From NCBI GenBank assembly GCA_964636325.1, contig CAZWRV010000014.1:23462-87461 (forward strand): a DNA stretch of 64,000 bases. The letters are read 5' to 3'. Below the pieces are notes generated by a model, which saw nothing but the letters and a program-made list of their open reading frames with translations, did not search any database and had not been told where the DNA came from. The position numbers and the translations under genes were made by a program. Below, in pieces: positions 1 through 9,306 of this stretch; the first letter of the stretch is position 1; every line of letters starts with the position of its first letter. Source of the DNA: CAZWRV01 sp964636325 (GTDB taxonomy: Bacteria > Verrucomicrobiota > Lentisphaeria > Victivallales > GWF2-50-93).

Positions 1-16
1 ACTCCTTCCTGTCGCA

Positions 17-37
17 CATTCATCCAATCATTCATCC
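17..37. repeat. short degenerate direct repeat downstream of the first pseudopilin
   Basis: The words CATTCATC, CAATCATT and CATCC follow one another here, giving a rough 4/8-base periodicity just beyond the stop of the first gene. It may be a weak member of the phased spacer arrays seen elsewhere in this window. Nothing else is visible in bases 1-67. Confidence 0.3.
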
Positions 38-67
38 TCTCGCCATGTTTCGGGATTTCCGCCGTTC

Positions 68-856
68 CTATTTGTAGTCGTGTATGTTTATCCAGATAGT
101 CCTGGCGATGCCGCTGCATCCGGTGAACAGCGTGCCATCCTCGAGCAGATTCGCAGGAGTCTGCCAGCTGGGGATGAAGCTTGGATTCCTGAAGGCGCTC
201 ATGGGCACCCATGCGACCGAACCGTCCGCCTTCGAAGCACTGATCCCCCCGAAATTGTGCGGATAGTAGACGGGCATCCGAGTCCCGAAGATGTCGGCCA
301 TCACAGGCATGCACGGGCACCATTTGGTAACCTTCCAGCCCGGCGGAGTCCATTCCGCCCCGGTCACATGATATGTCGGTCCGTGCGTCTCTATTCCTGC
401 ACTGTTCATGGAGAAGTCGCAGAAGATGTCCTTGCCATAGACCTTCCAGTTCGCCTTAGCATAGGCCGGACCGGGATCCCAGTAGCTGTCGACATAGGTG
501 TTCGAAGGACAGTTGTAGATGTCCGTAGTGCCGGTGTAGTTCAAGTCTATCAGTATTCCTGCGCCATAGGGGATGTTCGGCAACGGATAGGGATGCTGTA
601 TCGTGTTCGCTCCGTTGGGTGCGTATGACACAGGCTGTTTGTAGCCGTAGAACCAGTTGTCGAAGTCAAGGGAGTAAGAGACTATCCCCCCCTGTATCTG
701 ACGGATGTTGCTTGCGCATACGCCCTTGTAGGCTGTCTGTCTGGCCTTCCCCAGCGCGGGAAGGAGCATTGCCGCCAGGATCGCAATTATCGCGATCACC
801 ACGAGAAGTTCGATGAGCGTAAAGGCTTCAGATGTCTTGCACCCAAGTTTTCTCAT
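68..856 (-). CDS. prepilin-type N-terminal cleavage/methylation domain protein
   Basis: A 262-aa protein that starts with a short charged leader and the class III signal FTLIELLVVIAIIAILAA from residue 12, with Glu at mature position 5. The hydrophobic helix should anchor it in the inner membrane. The residue before the cleavage point is Ala (SEA/FTLIE), not the usual Gly. The remaining ~230 residues form a globular domain rich in Tyr, Trp and Pro, and near the C-terminus is an H...DG motif (HNFGGISASKADGSVAW) as in DUF1559-type PVC proteins. An AAGGAGAG ribosome site lies 8 bases before the ATG. It lies 39 bases downstream of the DUF6067-like gene on the same strand, so it is probably co-transcribed with the glycan locus. 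The domain is clear; the function (pseudopilus, surface display or glycan handling) is inferred and unproven. Confidence 0.85.
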   Translation of the reverse strand: MRKLGCKTSEAFTLIELLVVIAIIAILAAMLLPALGKARQTAYKGVCASNIRQIQGGIVSYSLDFDNWFYGYKQPVSYAPNGANTIQHPYPLPNIPYGAGILIDLNYTGTTDIYNCPSNTYVDSYWDPGPAYAKANWKVYGKDIFCDFSMNSAGIETHGPTYHVTGAEWTPPGWKVTKWCPCMPVMADIFGTRMPVYYPHNFGGISASKADGSVAWVPMSAFRNPSFIPSWQTPANLLEDGTLFTGCSGIARTIWINIHDYK

Positions 857-895
857 CTTGAAATCTCTCCTTTTTGCTGCGATGTCCGCATATGT

Positions 896-3800
896 TCACT
901 TCGCTAAAAGCCTTATGAGCCTGATGTCGTGCTTTTTCAGCGGGAAGGAGATATTTCCGCCGTCGACCTTCATCGCTTCGCCGCTTTCCGCATCCGTGGC
1001 TGCGAAGTTCGCAAGGCCGAGAGCATTGGCGTCCATGGTCATCGAGACATGAGCGTCACTGCGGACGTAGCTTACTACCGCGACGAGGGCCTCCTTACCG
1101 GGCACGGCGTAGACGATTGCGGGAATATCTGGATTTCCCGTGTTGACCGGAAGAGGTCTGTCCTCCCAGTATTTGTAGACGATTAGCCCGTCCTTGTCAA
1201 GCATGGAGAGAATTGCGTCGCCGATCATTTTTTTGTTTTCCTGGTGTGCTTTGATCCATCCGAGCCCCCATCCGCCGCCGCCGTCGAGCTCATGGACTGT
1301 CCTGACCGCCGAGAATGTCCGCTGCTCCCATGGGTCTTCCGCCTTGGGGCCGTGGTCGCCTAGCGGAACCGGCCATACACCGCTGAGCTCTCCGGTCGTT
1401 GCCAGGAGGATGTATTCGCGGGTATGCCTGTCTTGGACGTCGCCCTCGGAATATTTCCATTCCCAGTCGTATTGTACGGTAGCGAAGGCCATCGTCGGCA
1501 ACGGATTGAAGCTGGTCATGTGCGGGAACACGACCGGCAGCATCCCTTTTTCGTTCATCATTACGAATGTCCGCTTGCAGAGCTCCCTCATGCCCCAGAT
1601 GCCTGCGGCAGGGGCGACCGAACCGTCCTCCCGCCTGTATGCGTCTGTCATCTCCGTGTTGAAAGTCGGCGCGATGAACCAGTTGTCCCAGTAGACGCCC
1701 TGGTTGCCGGCGATCTCGAATGACTTCGCATACCAGAAGAGGTTGTAATCTTCGTAGGATTTGGACGGGACGATCTTGATCTCCCCGATGCCGTTGCCCT
1801 TGCCGACGGAGCGCATGTCGTCGAGGCACCACTCGTCCTTGAAGGTTTCGAACTCGTCGAAGAGCTGGCAGCTTGCGCGGTTGTAGTAGAACACCATCTT
1901 GGAGCCGAACCTGGAAGTCAGGTTGTATCTTGCGTGGTTGATGAAGGTGTCGACCATGTCCTTGCCGTAGGGCTCGAAATAGGGCTTGCCCTTGTCTATG
2001 ACCTTCTGGATGTCCGCGTCGGTGAGTTTCTCCTGGTTTCCGCGCTTCAGCATCTCCCAGAGGAACATGTCGCAACCCGCGGGATAGACCGATCCGCAGG
2101 AACCGAGGGCCAGCCAGTTGATGTCCGTGCCTAGTAGGCTGTATTTGTCGCGGTAGTACCTGTATCGCCACCAGTCCGGCTTCTCGCCGGCCTTGTTCAA
2201 CGGCGGCTTCACCGGCGCCGCGAGCAGGCCGAACGTGATAGTCCTGTCCCTCTCGATGACGGTGGGCTGGTTGATGAGGAAAATCCTCAGGACGACTTTG
2301 CCGCCCTCCCTTGAGAGGTTCATGTTCGGGGTCTTCGGATTCCAGCCCCAGCCCTTGTCGTTCTCCGCGAACCAGCACAGTCCCCGGACCGCGTTGCCGA
2401 CATAGGCGTATGGGCAGAAGTTCCTGATGTATTCGTCGCATGCGACCTTCGTGGCGTCCCAGACGACGCCTTCGCCTTCCGGGATCTTCATGGCGACCGG
2501 CGCGCGTATTCTGTCGGAATTGGCGTGTATCATCGTCGCAGTTTCAGCGGGGAACGGGATTTCCAGGATCAGCTCGTCGATGCTCTTGCCTCCGGTCGGC
2601 TTCAATGTGAGCTCGACCTTCACCGTTCCGTCGTAGTCCCAAGTGTCCTTGAAGGAGGCGTTGACCGGACCGCCCGAGAAACCTCCCGTGAAGACGGCCT
2701 CGTGTTCCGAAGCCGAGACGGCCTTGAGCTTTTCAGGGGAAAGCGCGACCTCGGATCCTGCGGACTTCGCAAGAAACCTGATCGGCGAAGCCAGGATAGG
2801 CTTTGCAATATTCGTATTTGCGGAAGTGGCAGTGACCTGATCCAGCAGGCCTAAGTCGTTTAGTTCGTGAATCTTGAGGACGGTGGAGAGCTTGTTTCCT
2901 TCGACCTTGATGGGTTTGAACGGCGGATAAATCTTCGTCCCGAGACCGTCCTTAAGACCCTCCCAGGGAAACTTCTTCCTTTCGAAGGTCTTGACGGTCT
3001 CGCATTTGGGAACGTTCTCTCCGGCCGCAGTCAGGGCTATCTCATAGCTGCCTTCAAGGGGCGGCAACTCAAGACGGATTTCCTGCTTACCGTCCTTGAA
3101 GGATACGACCGGGAAGTCGACGTCCTTTATGGCGTCCCCCTTGCCGGCGGCCCTTATGACGGCGGAGACCTTGGCGGGCTTGGCCTCCTTGGGAAGGCCG
3201 TTGATGTCGGCGCATATCCGCATCGCGTTCTTGGACGGATAGTAGGCGAACTGGAAGTCGACGAGAGGAGCGTCCTTCGGCTTCTGCGTCACCCACTTCG
3301 GCTTCTCCTTCGCCTTGCCCCACTTGGTGTTCCTCTGGTAGAAGACAGTCTTTCCGTCGGGCGACGCTAAGGTGGCCTTCAGTTCGAACACCGTGGTAGG
3401 ATCGTTCGAGTCAAGCTTGATCTCCACCGCCCCGGCCTCGCCCGGCTCGACCGCAAGTTCCTTGGATTCATTTATCGCGGGCATGTTGTTGCGCGTAAGC
3501 TCGAGGGACGCCTTCACCTGGAGCGGCTTGTCCGACGGATTGAACGCTGAAAGGACGAGTTTGGCGGGCGGAAACGCGGGACAGCCTTCCACCGAAAAGC
3601 CGGAAGCCGGCGTCCCGCCGTCGACGAACACGAAACGGAGCCCGCTGTTGGGGTATCCCTTGTCGGAAAGAGCGGTCCAGGACCAGTCGGGCCTCCAGTT
3701 GCGCGTCAGGTTGACCGCCCAGACGCCGTCCGTGGTCTTCCTGCCGGCATCGGCCATTTTCATGCTTTCTACGGGGATCATGCACTCGAAGTCCCAGAAT

Positions 3801-4303
3801 CCGTCCTGGACTACGTTGGCGATCTTCCAGTTGCCGCGCCAGGACTCCTCTTCCTTCGGATTCCCCAGCTTGTGTATGTTGTAGGCGCACTTGCCCGCCG
3901 AGTTCTCGATGAACTGGTAGTCGACCTTGTCTGGGAGGTCTGGTGTCGGATTGATGTAGACTTCGAGCGAATCGTCGAAGACCACCTTGGTGGAATCGGT
4001 CGTAACGCTGGTGAGGAGCGGCCCTTCGTCGGGAAGCTGGGTGCGCATCGCGATGAAGATGTTCTTCTGATCGGCGCCGACCCAGGCGCGAACCTTCCTG
4101 TTGTCTAAAACCTTGGACTGTATGTTCATCAGGCCGTCGAATTCCGCGGCCGAACGCCACTCCTCCGGGCCGATCTTGCCGTCGATGACCGGAGCTTTCT
4201 TGAAGAGCGGAACCTTGAATTCCGGTTCTCCGGCCGCGAACAGGAGCGTCGGCGCCATAGCCGCGGACGCCAGGATCAGCGCTTGCAAGGTTTTCAGTCT
4301 CAT
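896..4303 (-). CDS. secreted CBM9-like / GH123-DUF6067-like glycosidase-type protein
   Basis: A 1135-aa protein. Residues 1-24 are a Sec signal peptide (ending LLFAAG). Residues ~27-230 resemble a CBM9-like carbohydrate-binding sandwich: it opens with APVIDGKIGPEEW and contains DDSLEVYINP. The middle is a set of beta domains, and residues ~600-1060 contain GLCWFAENDKGWGWNP and a TIM-barrel-like stretch as in DUF6067/GH123-type glycoside hydrolases. Activity on an exported or polysaccharide glycan is inferred from this architecture; the substrate is unknown. The start overlaps the stop of the upstream GntR regulator as ATGA, and its ribosome site (AGGAGG) lies inside the last codons of that regulator, so the two are probably translationally coupled. 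Family assignment is moderate and catalytic residues could not be fixed by eye. Confidence 0.75.
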   Translation of the reverse strand: MRLKTLQALILASAAMAPTLLFAAGEPEFKVPLFKKAPVIDGKIGPEEWRSAAEFDGLMNIQSKVLDNRKVRAWVGADQKNIFIAMRTQLPDEGPLLTSVTTDSTKVVFDDSLEVYINPTPDLPDKVDYQFIENSAGKCAYNIHKLGNPKEEESWRGNWKIANVVQDGFWDFECMIPVESMKMADAGRKTTDGVWAVNLTRNWRPDWSWTALSDKGYPNSGLRFVFVDGGTPASGFSVEGCPAFPPAKLVLSAFNPSDKPLQVKASLELTRNNMPAINESKELAVEPGEAGAVEIKLDSNDPTTVFELKATLASPDGKTVFYQRNTKWGKAKEKPKWVTQKPKDAPLVDFQFAYYPSKNAMRICADINGLPKEAKPAKVSAVIRAAGKGDAIKDVDFPVVSFKDGKQEIRLELPPLEGSYEIALTAAGENVPKCETVKTFERKKFPWEGLKDGLGTKIYPPFKPIKVEGNKLSTVLKIHELNDLGLLDQVTATSANTNIAKPILASPIRFLAKSAGSEVALSPEKLKAVSASEHEAVFTGGFSGGPVNASFKDTWDYDGTVKVELTLKPTGGKSIDELILEIPFPAETATMIHANSDRIRAPVAMKIPEGEGVVWDATKVACDEYIRNFCPYAYVGNAVRGLCWFAENDKGWGWNPKTPNMNLSREGGKVVLRIFLINQPTVIERDRTITFGLLAAPVKPPLNKAGEKPDWWRYRYYRDKYSLLGTDINWLALGSCGSVYPAGCDMFLWEMLKRGNQEKLTDADIQKVIDKGKPYFEPYGKDMVDTFINHARYNLTSRFGSKMVFYYNRASCQLFDEFETFKDEWCLDDMRSVGKGNGIGEIKIVPSKSYEDYNLFWYAKSFEIAGNQGVYWDNWFIAPTFNTEMTDAYRREDGSVAPAAGIWGMRELCKRTFVMMNEKGMLPVVFPHMTSFNPLPTMAFATVQYDWEWKYSEGDVQDRHTREYILLATTGELSGVWPVPLGDHGPKAEDPWEQRTFSAVRTVHELDGGGGWGLGWIKAHQENKKMIGDAILSMLDKDGLIVYKYWEDRPLPVNTGNPDIPAIVYAVPGKEALVAVVSYVRSDAHVSMTMDANALGLANFAATDAESGEAMKVDGGNISFPLKKHDIRLIRLLAK

Positions 4304-5403
4304 CTTATCCTCCTACTGCTTATTTTAGTCGGTTTATAGGCGACTACTTCAAACGGCATCTTGATCCTGCCTCCGGGAAGCTGCCGGCCTTCGAGGATGT
4401 CCAGAAGCAGCTCGCCGTATTTCTCGGCTATGATATCCGGATCGGTCACGAGAAGCTTGGCAGGGAAAGGCATGAATATCCCCGATCCTTTGTTGTAGTG
4501 CGTGACGATCTTCAGCTTTTCCGGGATCCTGAGGCCGATCTGCAGCATGCCGATCAGGGCGTCCTTGAAGACTATGTCGTCCGTGAACAGTAGGCCGTCG
4601 GGGAAATCCCTGGTCTTCCCGGCGAATATCCTCATGACGGACGAATAGCCGAACCCCTCGATGTCATGCCTGGGGAAGCGCGGAGGCCTTGGGCAGTCAA
4701 ATGGAAAAGTGATCCCTCTTGCCTTGGCTTCCGACAGGAAGAGCCTGAAGACATCCCGTTGGTTGCATATGATGAATGGCTTCCGGCACCCGTCTTGAAT
4801 AAGCAGCTCGAGCCCCTTTTCCACGAAGATACCGGGGTCGGGGTCGATTCCGCAGGAGAAGCACGGATTGGCGCCGACCACCGGCAGCCCGGAGGCCAGA
4901 AGCGGCTTCTCCCATTTGTCATTCATGGGGCCCGCCAGAGCTATTATCCCCGAGACCAGGCCTTTTTCGATGTCCCGCAGGAGCTCGCACTCCGCCAGGA
5001 GCGACGGATCGTCGAAGGCGCGGTTCGGTGGGCAGTGGCCAAGGTAGAGCCTCACCGGAAGCATACGCCTGTCGAAGAAGAGCCTGAGCTGTTGGATTAT
5101 CCTTACGTAGTAGTATGAGACGTCGGGATGTGAAATGTCGATCTCGTTGATTATCGCGACGTGCCTGGCCGACGCCCCGCCCTCACGGATGTATGTCCCG
5201 CTTCCGTGCCTTCTTTCGATGAGGCCTTCGTCCTCCAGGCGTTCGAAGGCCTTCCGGGCGACCATCTGGCTGGCCTTGAACTTCCCCGCAAGCGCGCGCG
5301 AGCTGGGCACCTTGGATCCGCCGGCCGCGCGCAGCCTGGCGAGTTCCCCCCTCAGGTAGTCGGCGATCTGGTCAGTCTTCGACTTGGCGGCGGAAAAGGC
5401 CAT
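4300..5403 (-). CDS. GntR-HTH / LacI-effector transcriptional regulator
   Basis: A 367-aa regulator. Residues ~5-75 form a winged helix of the GntR type (VPSSRALAGKFKAS, ERLEDEGLIERRHGSGTY). The rest is a LacI/periplasmic-binding-protein-like effector domain (HVAIINEIDISHPDVSYYYV, LLFTDDIVFKDALIGML), the arrangement found in AraR. It probably senses a sugar and controls the divergent beta-galactosidase and its own operon. The longest frame begins at TTG 5439 inside the operator candidate. ATG 5403 is preferred because it starts right at the helix-turn-helix domain and has GAGGA upstream. Its stop overlaps the next gene's ATG. The sugar ligand cannot be read from sequence. Confidence 0.85.
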   Translation of the reverse strand: MAFSAAKSKTDQIADYLRGELARLRAAGGSKVPSSRALAGKFKASQMVARKAFERLEDEGLIERRHGSGTYIREGGASARHVAIINEIDISHPDVSYYYVRIIQQLRLFFDRRMLPVRLYLGHCPPNRAFDDPSLLAECELLRDIEKGLVSGIIALAGPMNDKWEKPLLASGLPVVGANPCFSCGIDPDPGIFVEKGLELLIQDGCRKPFIICNQRDVFRLFLSEAKARGITFPFDCPRPPRFPRHDIEGFGYSSVMRIFAGKTRDFPDGLLFTDDIVFKDALIGMLQIGLRIPEKLKIVTHYNKGSGIFMPFPAKLLVTDPDIIAEKYGELLLDILEGRQLPGGRIKMPFEVVAYKPTKISSRRIR

Positions 5404-5418
5404 TGGTCCTCGAGCAGC

Positions 5419-5461
5419 AAGTGAGATTATGTGAATCAATATAGCTCACTATATCTCACTT
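5419..5461. promoter_or_regulatory. palindromic operator candidate between the regulator and lacZ
   Basis: The 43-bp element begins AAGTGAGAT (5419-5427) and ends with its exact inverse ATCTCACTT (5453-5461). A further GTGA/TCAC pair lies inside (GTGAAT, AGCTCAC). It sits in the divergent intergenic space between the GntR-type regulator (start 5403) and lacZ (start 5580), where autoregulation and repression of both units would be expected. Binding by this regulator is inferred. Confidence 0.6.
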
Positions 5462-5579
5462 GTCAAGATGCTCTTCGCGGAAAAACCTGGGAATCCACCC
5501 ATCCTTGAAATACCTCTTTCGCTCAATAGCTTATCTGGGACAGGACTTGGAAACTGCAATTCAACATATGGAGCCGCAC

Positions 5580-8500
5580 ATGGATACGACCGGCAACGCA
5601 CCTCTGAAGGAATGGGAAGATTTCAGGAAGCCAGGTGACAGGCGCCTGCCGCCGAGGGCATACGCCTTTTCATACGGCGACGAGAGGTCGGCGCTCAGCT
5701 TCCGCAGGGAGAACTCCTGGCGGGTGAAGCCTCTCGACGGCGCCTGGAAGTTCCTCTTCCTGGCTTCTCCGGAGAAGGCGCCGGAGGGCTTCGAGAAGGA
5801 CGGATTCGACTGTTCTGGCTGGGACGATCTGCCGGTGCCTTCGAGCTGGCAGCTTCACGGCTACGGGCGTCCGCACTACACTAACGTCCAGTATCCGTTC
5901 CCCGTGGATCCGCCGCATGTCCCGACCGAGAATCCGACCGGGCTCTACCGGCGCAAGTTCCACATCCCCGAGGAATGGAAGCGCTGCAGGATCGTGATGC
6001 GCTTCGAAGGCGTGGACTCCTATCTGAAGCTCTGGGTCAACGGGATATATGCCGGCATGAGCAAGGGCAGCCGCCTTCCCGCGGAGTTCGACGTCACCGG
6101 CATGGTCAGGACCGGGGTTAACACGGTCGCCGCGATGGTCTGCCAGTGGTCCGACGGCTCATACATGGAGGACCAGGACATGTGGTGGCTGAGCGGGATA
6201 TTCCGCGACGTCCTGCTCCTCGCGCTGCCGAAGGCGCACATCCGCGATGTCCAGGCCGCGACCAGCTTCGACGCCAAATACCGCGACGCGGTCCTCGACG
6301 TGGTCGTCAGGATAGCCGACGGCTCCTTGAAGATCGCCGACGGTGCCCCGAGGGATGGCAGGGAGATGAAGCTGCACCTCTCGCTTTTCAGCCCCTCCGG
6401 CGAAAGGATCCTGTCAAAGGTGAAGGGCGTCAATGTGGGAGCGTCTCAGGAGACCGAGGTGAAGATTTCCGCCGAGGTCGCCAAACCGCTCAGATGGACG
6501 GCCGAAACGCCGGACCTGTATACGCTGGTGCTTGCCCTGAAGGACAGCTCAGGTGAGCTGGTCGAGGCGGTTCCGGTCAGGATCGGATTCCGTTGTGTCG
6601 AGATAAAGGGCGGAGTCTTCATGGTCAACGGTGTTCCGGTCAAGCTGAAGGGCGTCAACAGGCACGAGCACCATCCCGACCTCGGCAAGGCCCTCCCGCT
6701 TTCCGCGATGGTCGAGGACATCCTGCTGATGAAGCGGCACAACGTCAACGCGGTGCGGACCTCGCACTATCCGGACGACCCGCGCTGGTATGATCTCTGC
6801 GACCAGTATGGGATATACCTCATAGACGAATGCGATCTGGAGACGCACGGGTTCTGCTATTTCGAGAACTGGAAGGGCAATCCTACGAACGACCCCGGCT
6901 GGGAGGCCGCCTGCGTGGACAGGATGGAACGCATGGTCCACCGCGACAAGAACCATCCGTCGGTGATCATGTGGTCGCTCGGAAACGAGAGCGCCTTCGG
7001 CTGCAACCACTTCAAGATGGCCGAGGCCGCGCGCAGGCTCGACCCCACCCGCCCCGTCCACTACGAGGGCGACTACCTCATGGAAACTGCCGACGTCTAC
7101 AGCAGGATGTATCCTTCGATCGACGAGCTGAAGAAAATCGCCGAGGGCAGGGAGAACATCACGGTCCACCACCTCAAGAAGGATCTGCTGAAGGAGAATT
7201 ACGCCGCCAAGCCGTTCGTCCTCTGCGAATACGCCCATGCGATGGGCAACGGCCCCGGCGGACTCAAGGAATACTGGGACCTCATCTACAAATACGACCG
7301 CCTCATGGGCGGCTGCATCTGGGAATGGATCGATCATGGCATCAGACAGAAGACCGCCGACGGCCGCGAATTCTACGCCTACGGCGGTGACTTCGGCGAC
7401 GAGCCGAACGACGGCAACTTCGTCTGCGACGGCCTTATCTTCCCCGACAGGAAGCCGTCCCCCGGCCTCATCGAATACAAGAAGGTGATCGAGCCCGTCA
7501 AGGCCGAGGCCCTGGACATCAAGTCCGGCAAGCTGAAGCTCACGAACATGTATGACTTCCTTTCTCTTGACCATCTGACCCTCGATTGGAAGGTAGAGGC
7601 CGACGGCGAAACGATCCGTTCCGGCTCGATGGCGGTGCCGGCGATCAAGGCGCATTCAAGCGGAAATCTCAAAGTCCCTTACGGTGAGATAATTGCAGTT
7701 CCCGGAGTCTCGGAATACTGGCTGACGCTCAGCTTCAGGTTGTCCGCCGGCACCCTCTGGGCGCAGGCAGGCCACGAGGTCGCCTGGGCGCAGTTCAAGC
7801 TTCCAGTCAAGACAGCCGCGGTTCCGCGTGTCAGCGTGCACAGGCCGCTCAAGACCGAGGCGAAGGCGGACCTGCTCCGGGTCTCCGGCAGCGGATTCAG
7901 CATAAGCTTCGACAGGATAAGCGGCATGATGAAGGAGTGGTGCGCGGACGGCAGGAGCGTCATCACTGCCGGGCCCAGGCTCCACTTCTGGCGGCCGGCG
8001 ACCGACAACGACCGCAACTGGGGCCAGGGCGCCGACCACAAGTGGCGCCAGAGCGGCCTGCATTGGATGCAGCACAGGACTGACGGCTTCGACTTCAAGG
8101 AGGAAAAGGACAAGGTCACAGTGGTCGTTAGGTGCAGGATCGCCCCGCCGATCCTGCAGAAGTCGTTCCTCTGCGACTACACTTACACGATCTACGGCTG
8201 CGGCTGCGTCAGGCTGGAAACGCACGGGGTTCCCGTCGGGGAATGGCCGGTGCTCGCCAGGATCGGACTTCAGATGACCATCCCGAAGGAGTTTGAAAAC
8301 GTGACCTGGTTCGGCCTCGGCCCCGGAGAAAGCTACGCAGACACCCGCCAGGCCGGGAAGCTCGGCCTCTTCAATATGACCGTCGACGAGATGTATACCC
8401 CGTACGTCTTCCCGCAGGAATACGGCAACCGAAGCGACGTCCGATTTGCGAAGTTCGCGGACAAGTCAGGCGCGGGCCTGATGGTCCGGGGCGAACCGCA

Positions 8501-8708
8501 TATCAACTTCAGCGCCAGATGGTTCAGCACGGAGAACATCGAGAAGGCCAGGCACACCTACGACCTGGTCCGGACCCCGTTCATCACGCTCAACCTCGAC
8601 CACGCCCAGAACGGCATCGGCAGCGCAAGCTGCGGCCCCGGCGTCCTCCCGCAGTACGAACTCAAGCCCGAGGAGTTCAGATTCGCGGTCGCGCTGAAGC
8701 CGGTTTGA
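5580..8708 (+). CDS. lacZ: beta-galactosidase, GH2 (LacZ type)
   Basis: A 1042-aa cytoplasmic enzyme, close to E. coli LacZ (1023 aa), that hydrolyses terminal beta-D-galactosides. Domains in order: sugar-binding jelly roll (~40-220, SWQLHGYGRPHYTNVQYPFP), immunoglobulin-like (~225-335), TIM barrel (~335-630), a second immunoglobulin-like domain, and the small-chain domain (~770-1040, RPATDNDRNWG and FPQEYGNRSDVRF). The acid/base Glu470 is in WSLGNESAFG and the nucleophile Glu550 in LCEYAHAMGNG. No signal peptide is present. The longest frame starts at TTG 5460 within the operator; ATG 5580 has GGAG 7 bases upstream and begins where the family begins, and ATG 5568 is also possible. It is divergent from the GntR-type regulator. 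It may act on another beta-linked sugar, as many anaerobe GH2 enzymes do. Confidence 0.93.
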   Translation: MDTTGNAPLKEWEDFRKPGDRRLPPRAYAFSYGDERSALSFRRENSWRVKPLDGAWKFLFLASPEKAPEGFEKDGFDCSGWDDLPVPSSWQLHGYGRPHYTNVQYPFPVDPPHVPTENPTGLYRRKFHIPEEWKRCRIVMRFEGVDSYLKLWVNGIYAGMSKGSRLPAEFDVTGMVRTGVNTVAAMVCQWSDGSYMEDQDMWWLSGIFRDVLLLALPKAHIRDVQAATSFDAKYRDAVLDVVVRIADGSLKIADGAPRDGREMKLHLSLFSPSGERILSKVKGVNVGASQETEVKISAEVAKPLRWTAETPDLYTLVLALKDSSGELVEAVPVRIGFRCVEIKGGVFMVNGVPVKLKGVNRHEHHPDLGKALPLSAMVEDILLMKRHNVNAVRTSHYPDDPRWYDLCDQYGIYLIDECDLETHGFCYFENWKGNPTNDPGWEAACVDRMERMVHRDKNHPSVIMWSLGNESAFGCNHFKMAEAARRLDPTRPVHYEGDYLMETADVYSRMYPSIDELKKIAEGRENITVHHLKKDLLKENYAAKPFVLCEYAHAMGNGPGGLKEYWDLIYKYDRLMGGCIWEWIDHGIRQKTADGREFYAYGGDFGDEPNDGNFVCDGLIFPDRKPSPGLIEYKKVIEPVKAEALDIKSGKLKLTNMYDFLSLDHLTLDWKVEADGETIRSGSMAVPAIKAHSSGNLKVPYGEIIAVPGVSEYWLTLSFRLSAGTLWAQAGHEVAWAQFKLPVKTAAVPRVSVHRPLKTEAKADLLRVSGSGFSISFDRISGMMKEWCADGRSVITAGPRLHFWRPATDNDRNWGQGADHKWRQSGLHWMQHRTDGFDFKEEKDKVTVVVRCRIAPPILQKSFLCDYTYTIYGCGCVRLETHGVPVGEWPVLARIGLQMTIPKEFENVTWFGLGPGESYADTRQAGKLGLFNMTVDEMYTPYVFPQEYGNRSDVRFAKFADKSGAGLMVRGEPHINFSARWFSTENIEKARHTYDLVRTPFITLNLDHAQNGIGSASCGPGVLPQYELKPEEFRFAVALKPV

Positions 8709-8753
8709 GAATTTGATAGGATAATCCGCCGTTCGAGCGAAAAATCAAATTTA

Positions 8754-8863
8754 ACCACAGAGAACACAGAGCGCGCAGAGAAAAGGGAAAAGACGCAATG
8801 AATAGAAGGTAACCGGCCGAAATTGACTCTGATTCCCTCCATGAACTCTGTGCACTCTGTGGT
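8754..8863. repeat. inverted repeat of ACCACAGAG..CACAGAG arms
   Basis: ACCACAGAGAACACAGAG (8754-8771) faces CTCTGTGCACTCTGTGGT (8846-8863). The arms match at 16 of 18 bases over a 74-base loop. Each arm is itself a direct double word. The element lies just past lacZ and looks like a dispersed intergenic element rather than a terminator, because the loop is long and the right arm is followed only by a short A run. Confidence 0.6.
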
Positions 8864-8945
8864 GAAAAAATAGTTCGAACAAATCCACCGGCTTAACGGT
8901 TAAGAGACGATAGAATTTTAGGCCTGGAGGGCCGGAATTTCTCAG

Positions 8946-8964
8946 CCCAGCCCATCGGGCTGGG
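8946..8964. repeat. short perfect hairpin
   Basis: CCCAGCCC, ATC, GGGCTGGG form a perfect 8-bp stem with a 3-base loop. No T tract follows, so a factor-independent terminator is not supported. It is a REP-like palindrome in the long spacer after lacZ. Confidence 0.55.
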
Positions 8965-9003
8965 TAAGGGAAATAAAAAATAATTCAAGCCCTGCCACGT
9001 GAG

Positions 9004-9034
9004 TCCCGTTCCACGTGACAACGTGGTCACGGGA
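9004..9034. repeat. two-part hairpin
   Basis: An outer stem TCCCGT/ACGGGA encloses an inner stem CCACGT, loop GACA, ACGTGG. Both stems are perfect and 6 bp long. It is a strong secondary-structure candidate in the spacer, with no gene immediately downstream on either strand. Confidence 0.5.
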
Positions 9035-9216
9035 AAAGGGCGCAATAAAAGATGGGCATCGATTCTTATACATTATAGATCGCTGACCTTATTCCGCCCT
9101 TGCAGGACTGATATAATTTGGCTCCTGCTGCATCACGGCTTACGCTAACCGAAACTGCCTGCGATTATGAAAGCGTTAAGCTGGGCGATCTGAGGCGGAC
9201 ATCGGCTAAGTATGTG

Positions 9217-9256
9217 CTGGCTTCAGCCTGCACATTAGGGGACAGGCTAAAGCCAG
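9217..9256. repeat. inverted repeat CTGGCTTCAGCCTG / CAGGCTAAAGCCAG
   Basis: The 14-base arms match at 13 positions and flank a 12-base loop. Together with the three elements before it, this fills most of the 598 bases between lacZ and the gene remnant at 9307. No open gene was recognised in this stretch. Confidence 0.55.
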
Positions 9257-9306
9257 TCCCTACTATTAATTGTTGATGGCATGAGAGCAACGTGTCAAGG
9301 AGAAGT

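Noticed and set aside
1290..2441. 383-codon open frame inside the DUF6067-like gene on the same strand
   Set aside because: It is a shifted frame of a gene with signal peptide and domain matches; the product is Arg/Gln-rich without motifs.
5460..5579. Longer lacZ beginning at TTG 5460
   Set aside because: The first 40 codons cross the operator candidate, are not family-like, and ATG 5580 has GGAG at a proper distance.
6549..7655. 368-codon open frame opposite lacZ
   Set aside because: It is antisense to the catalytic domain of LacZ, which has both catalytic Glu blocks; the translated sequence shows no recognisable motif.
8946..8964. Terminator for lacZ
   Set aside because: The hairpin is perfect but lies 238 bases beyond the stop and lacks a T tract.
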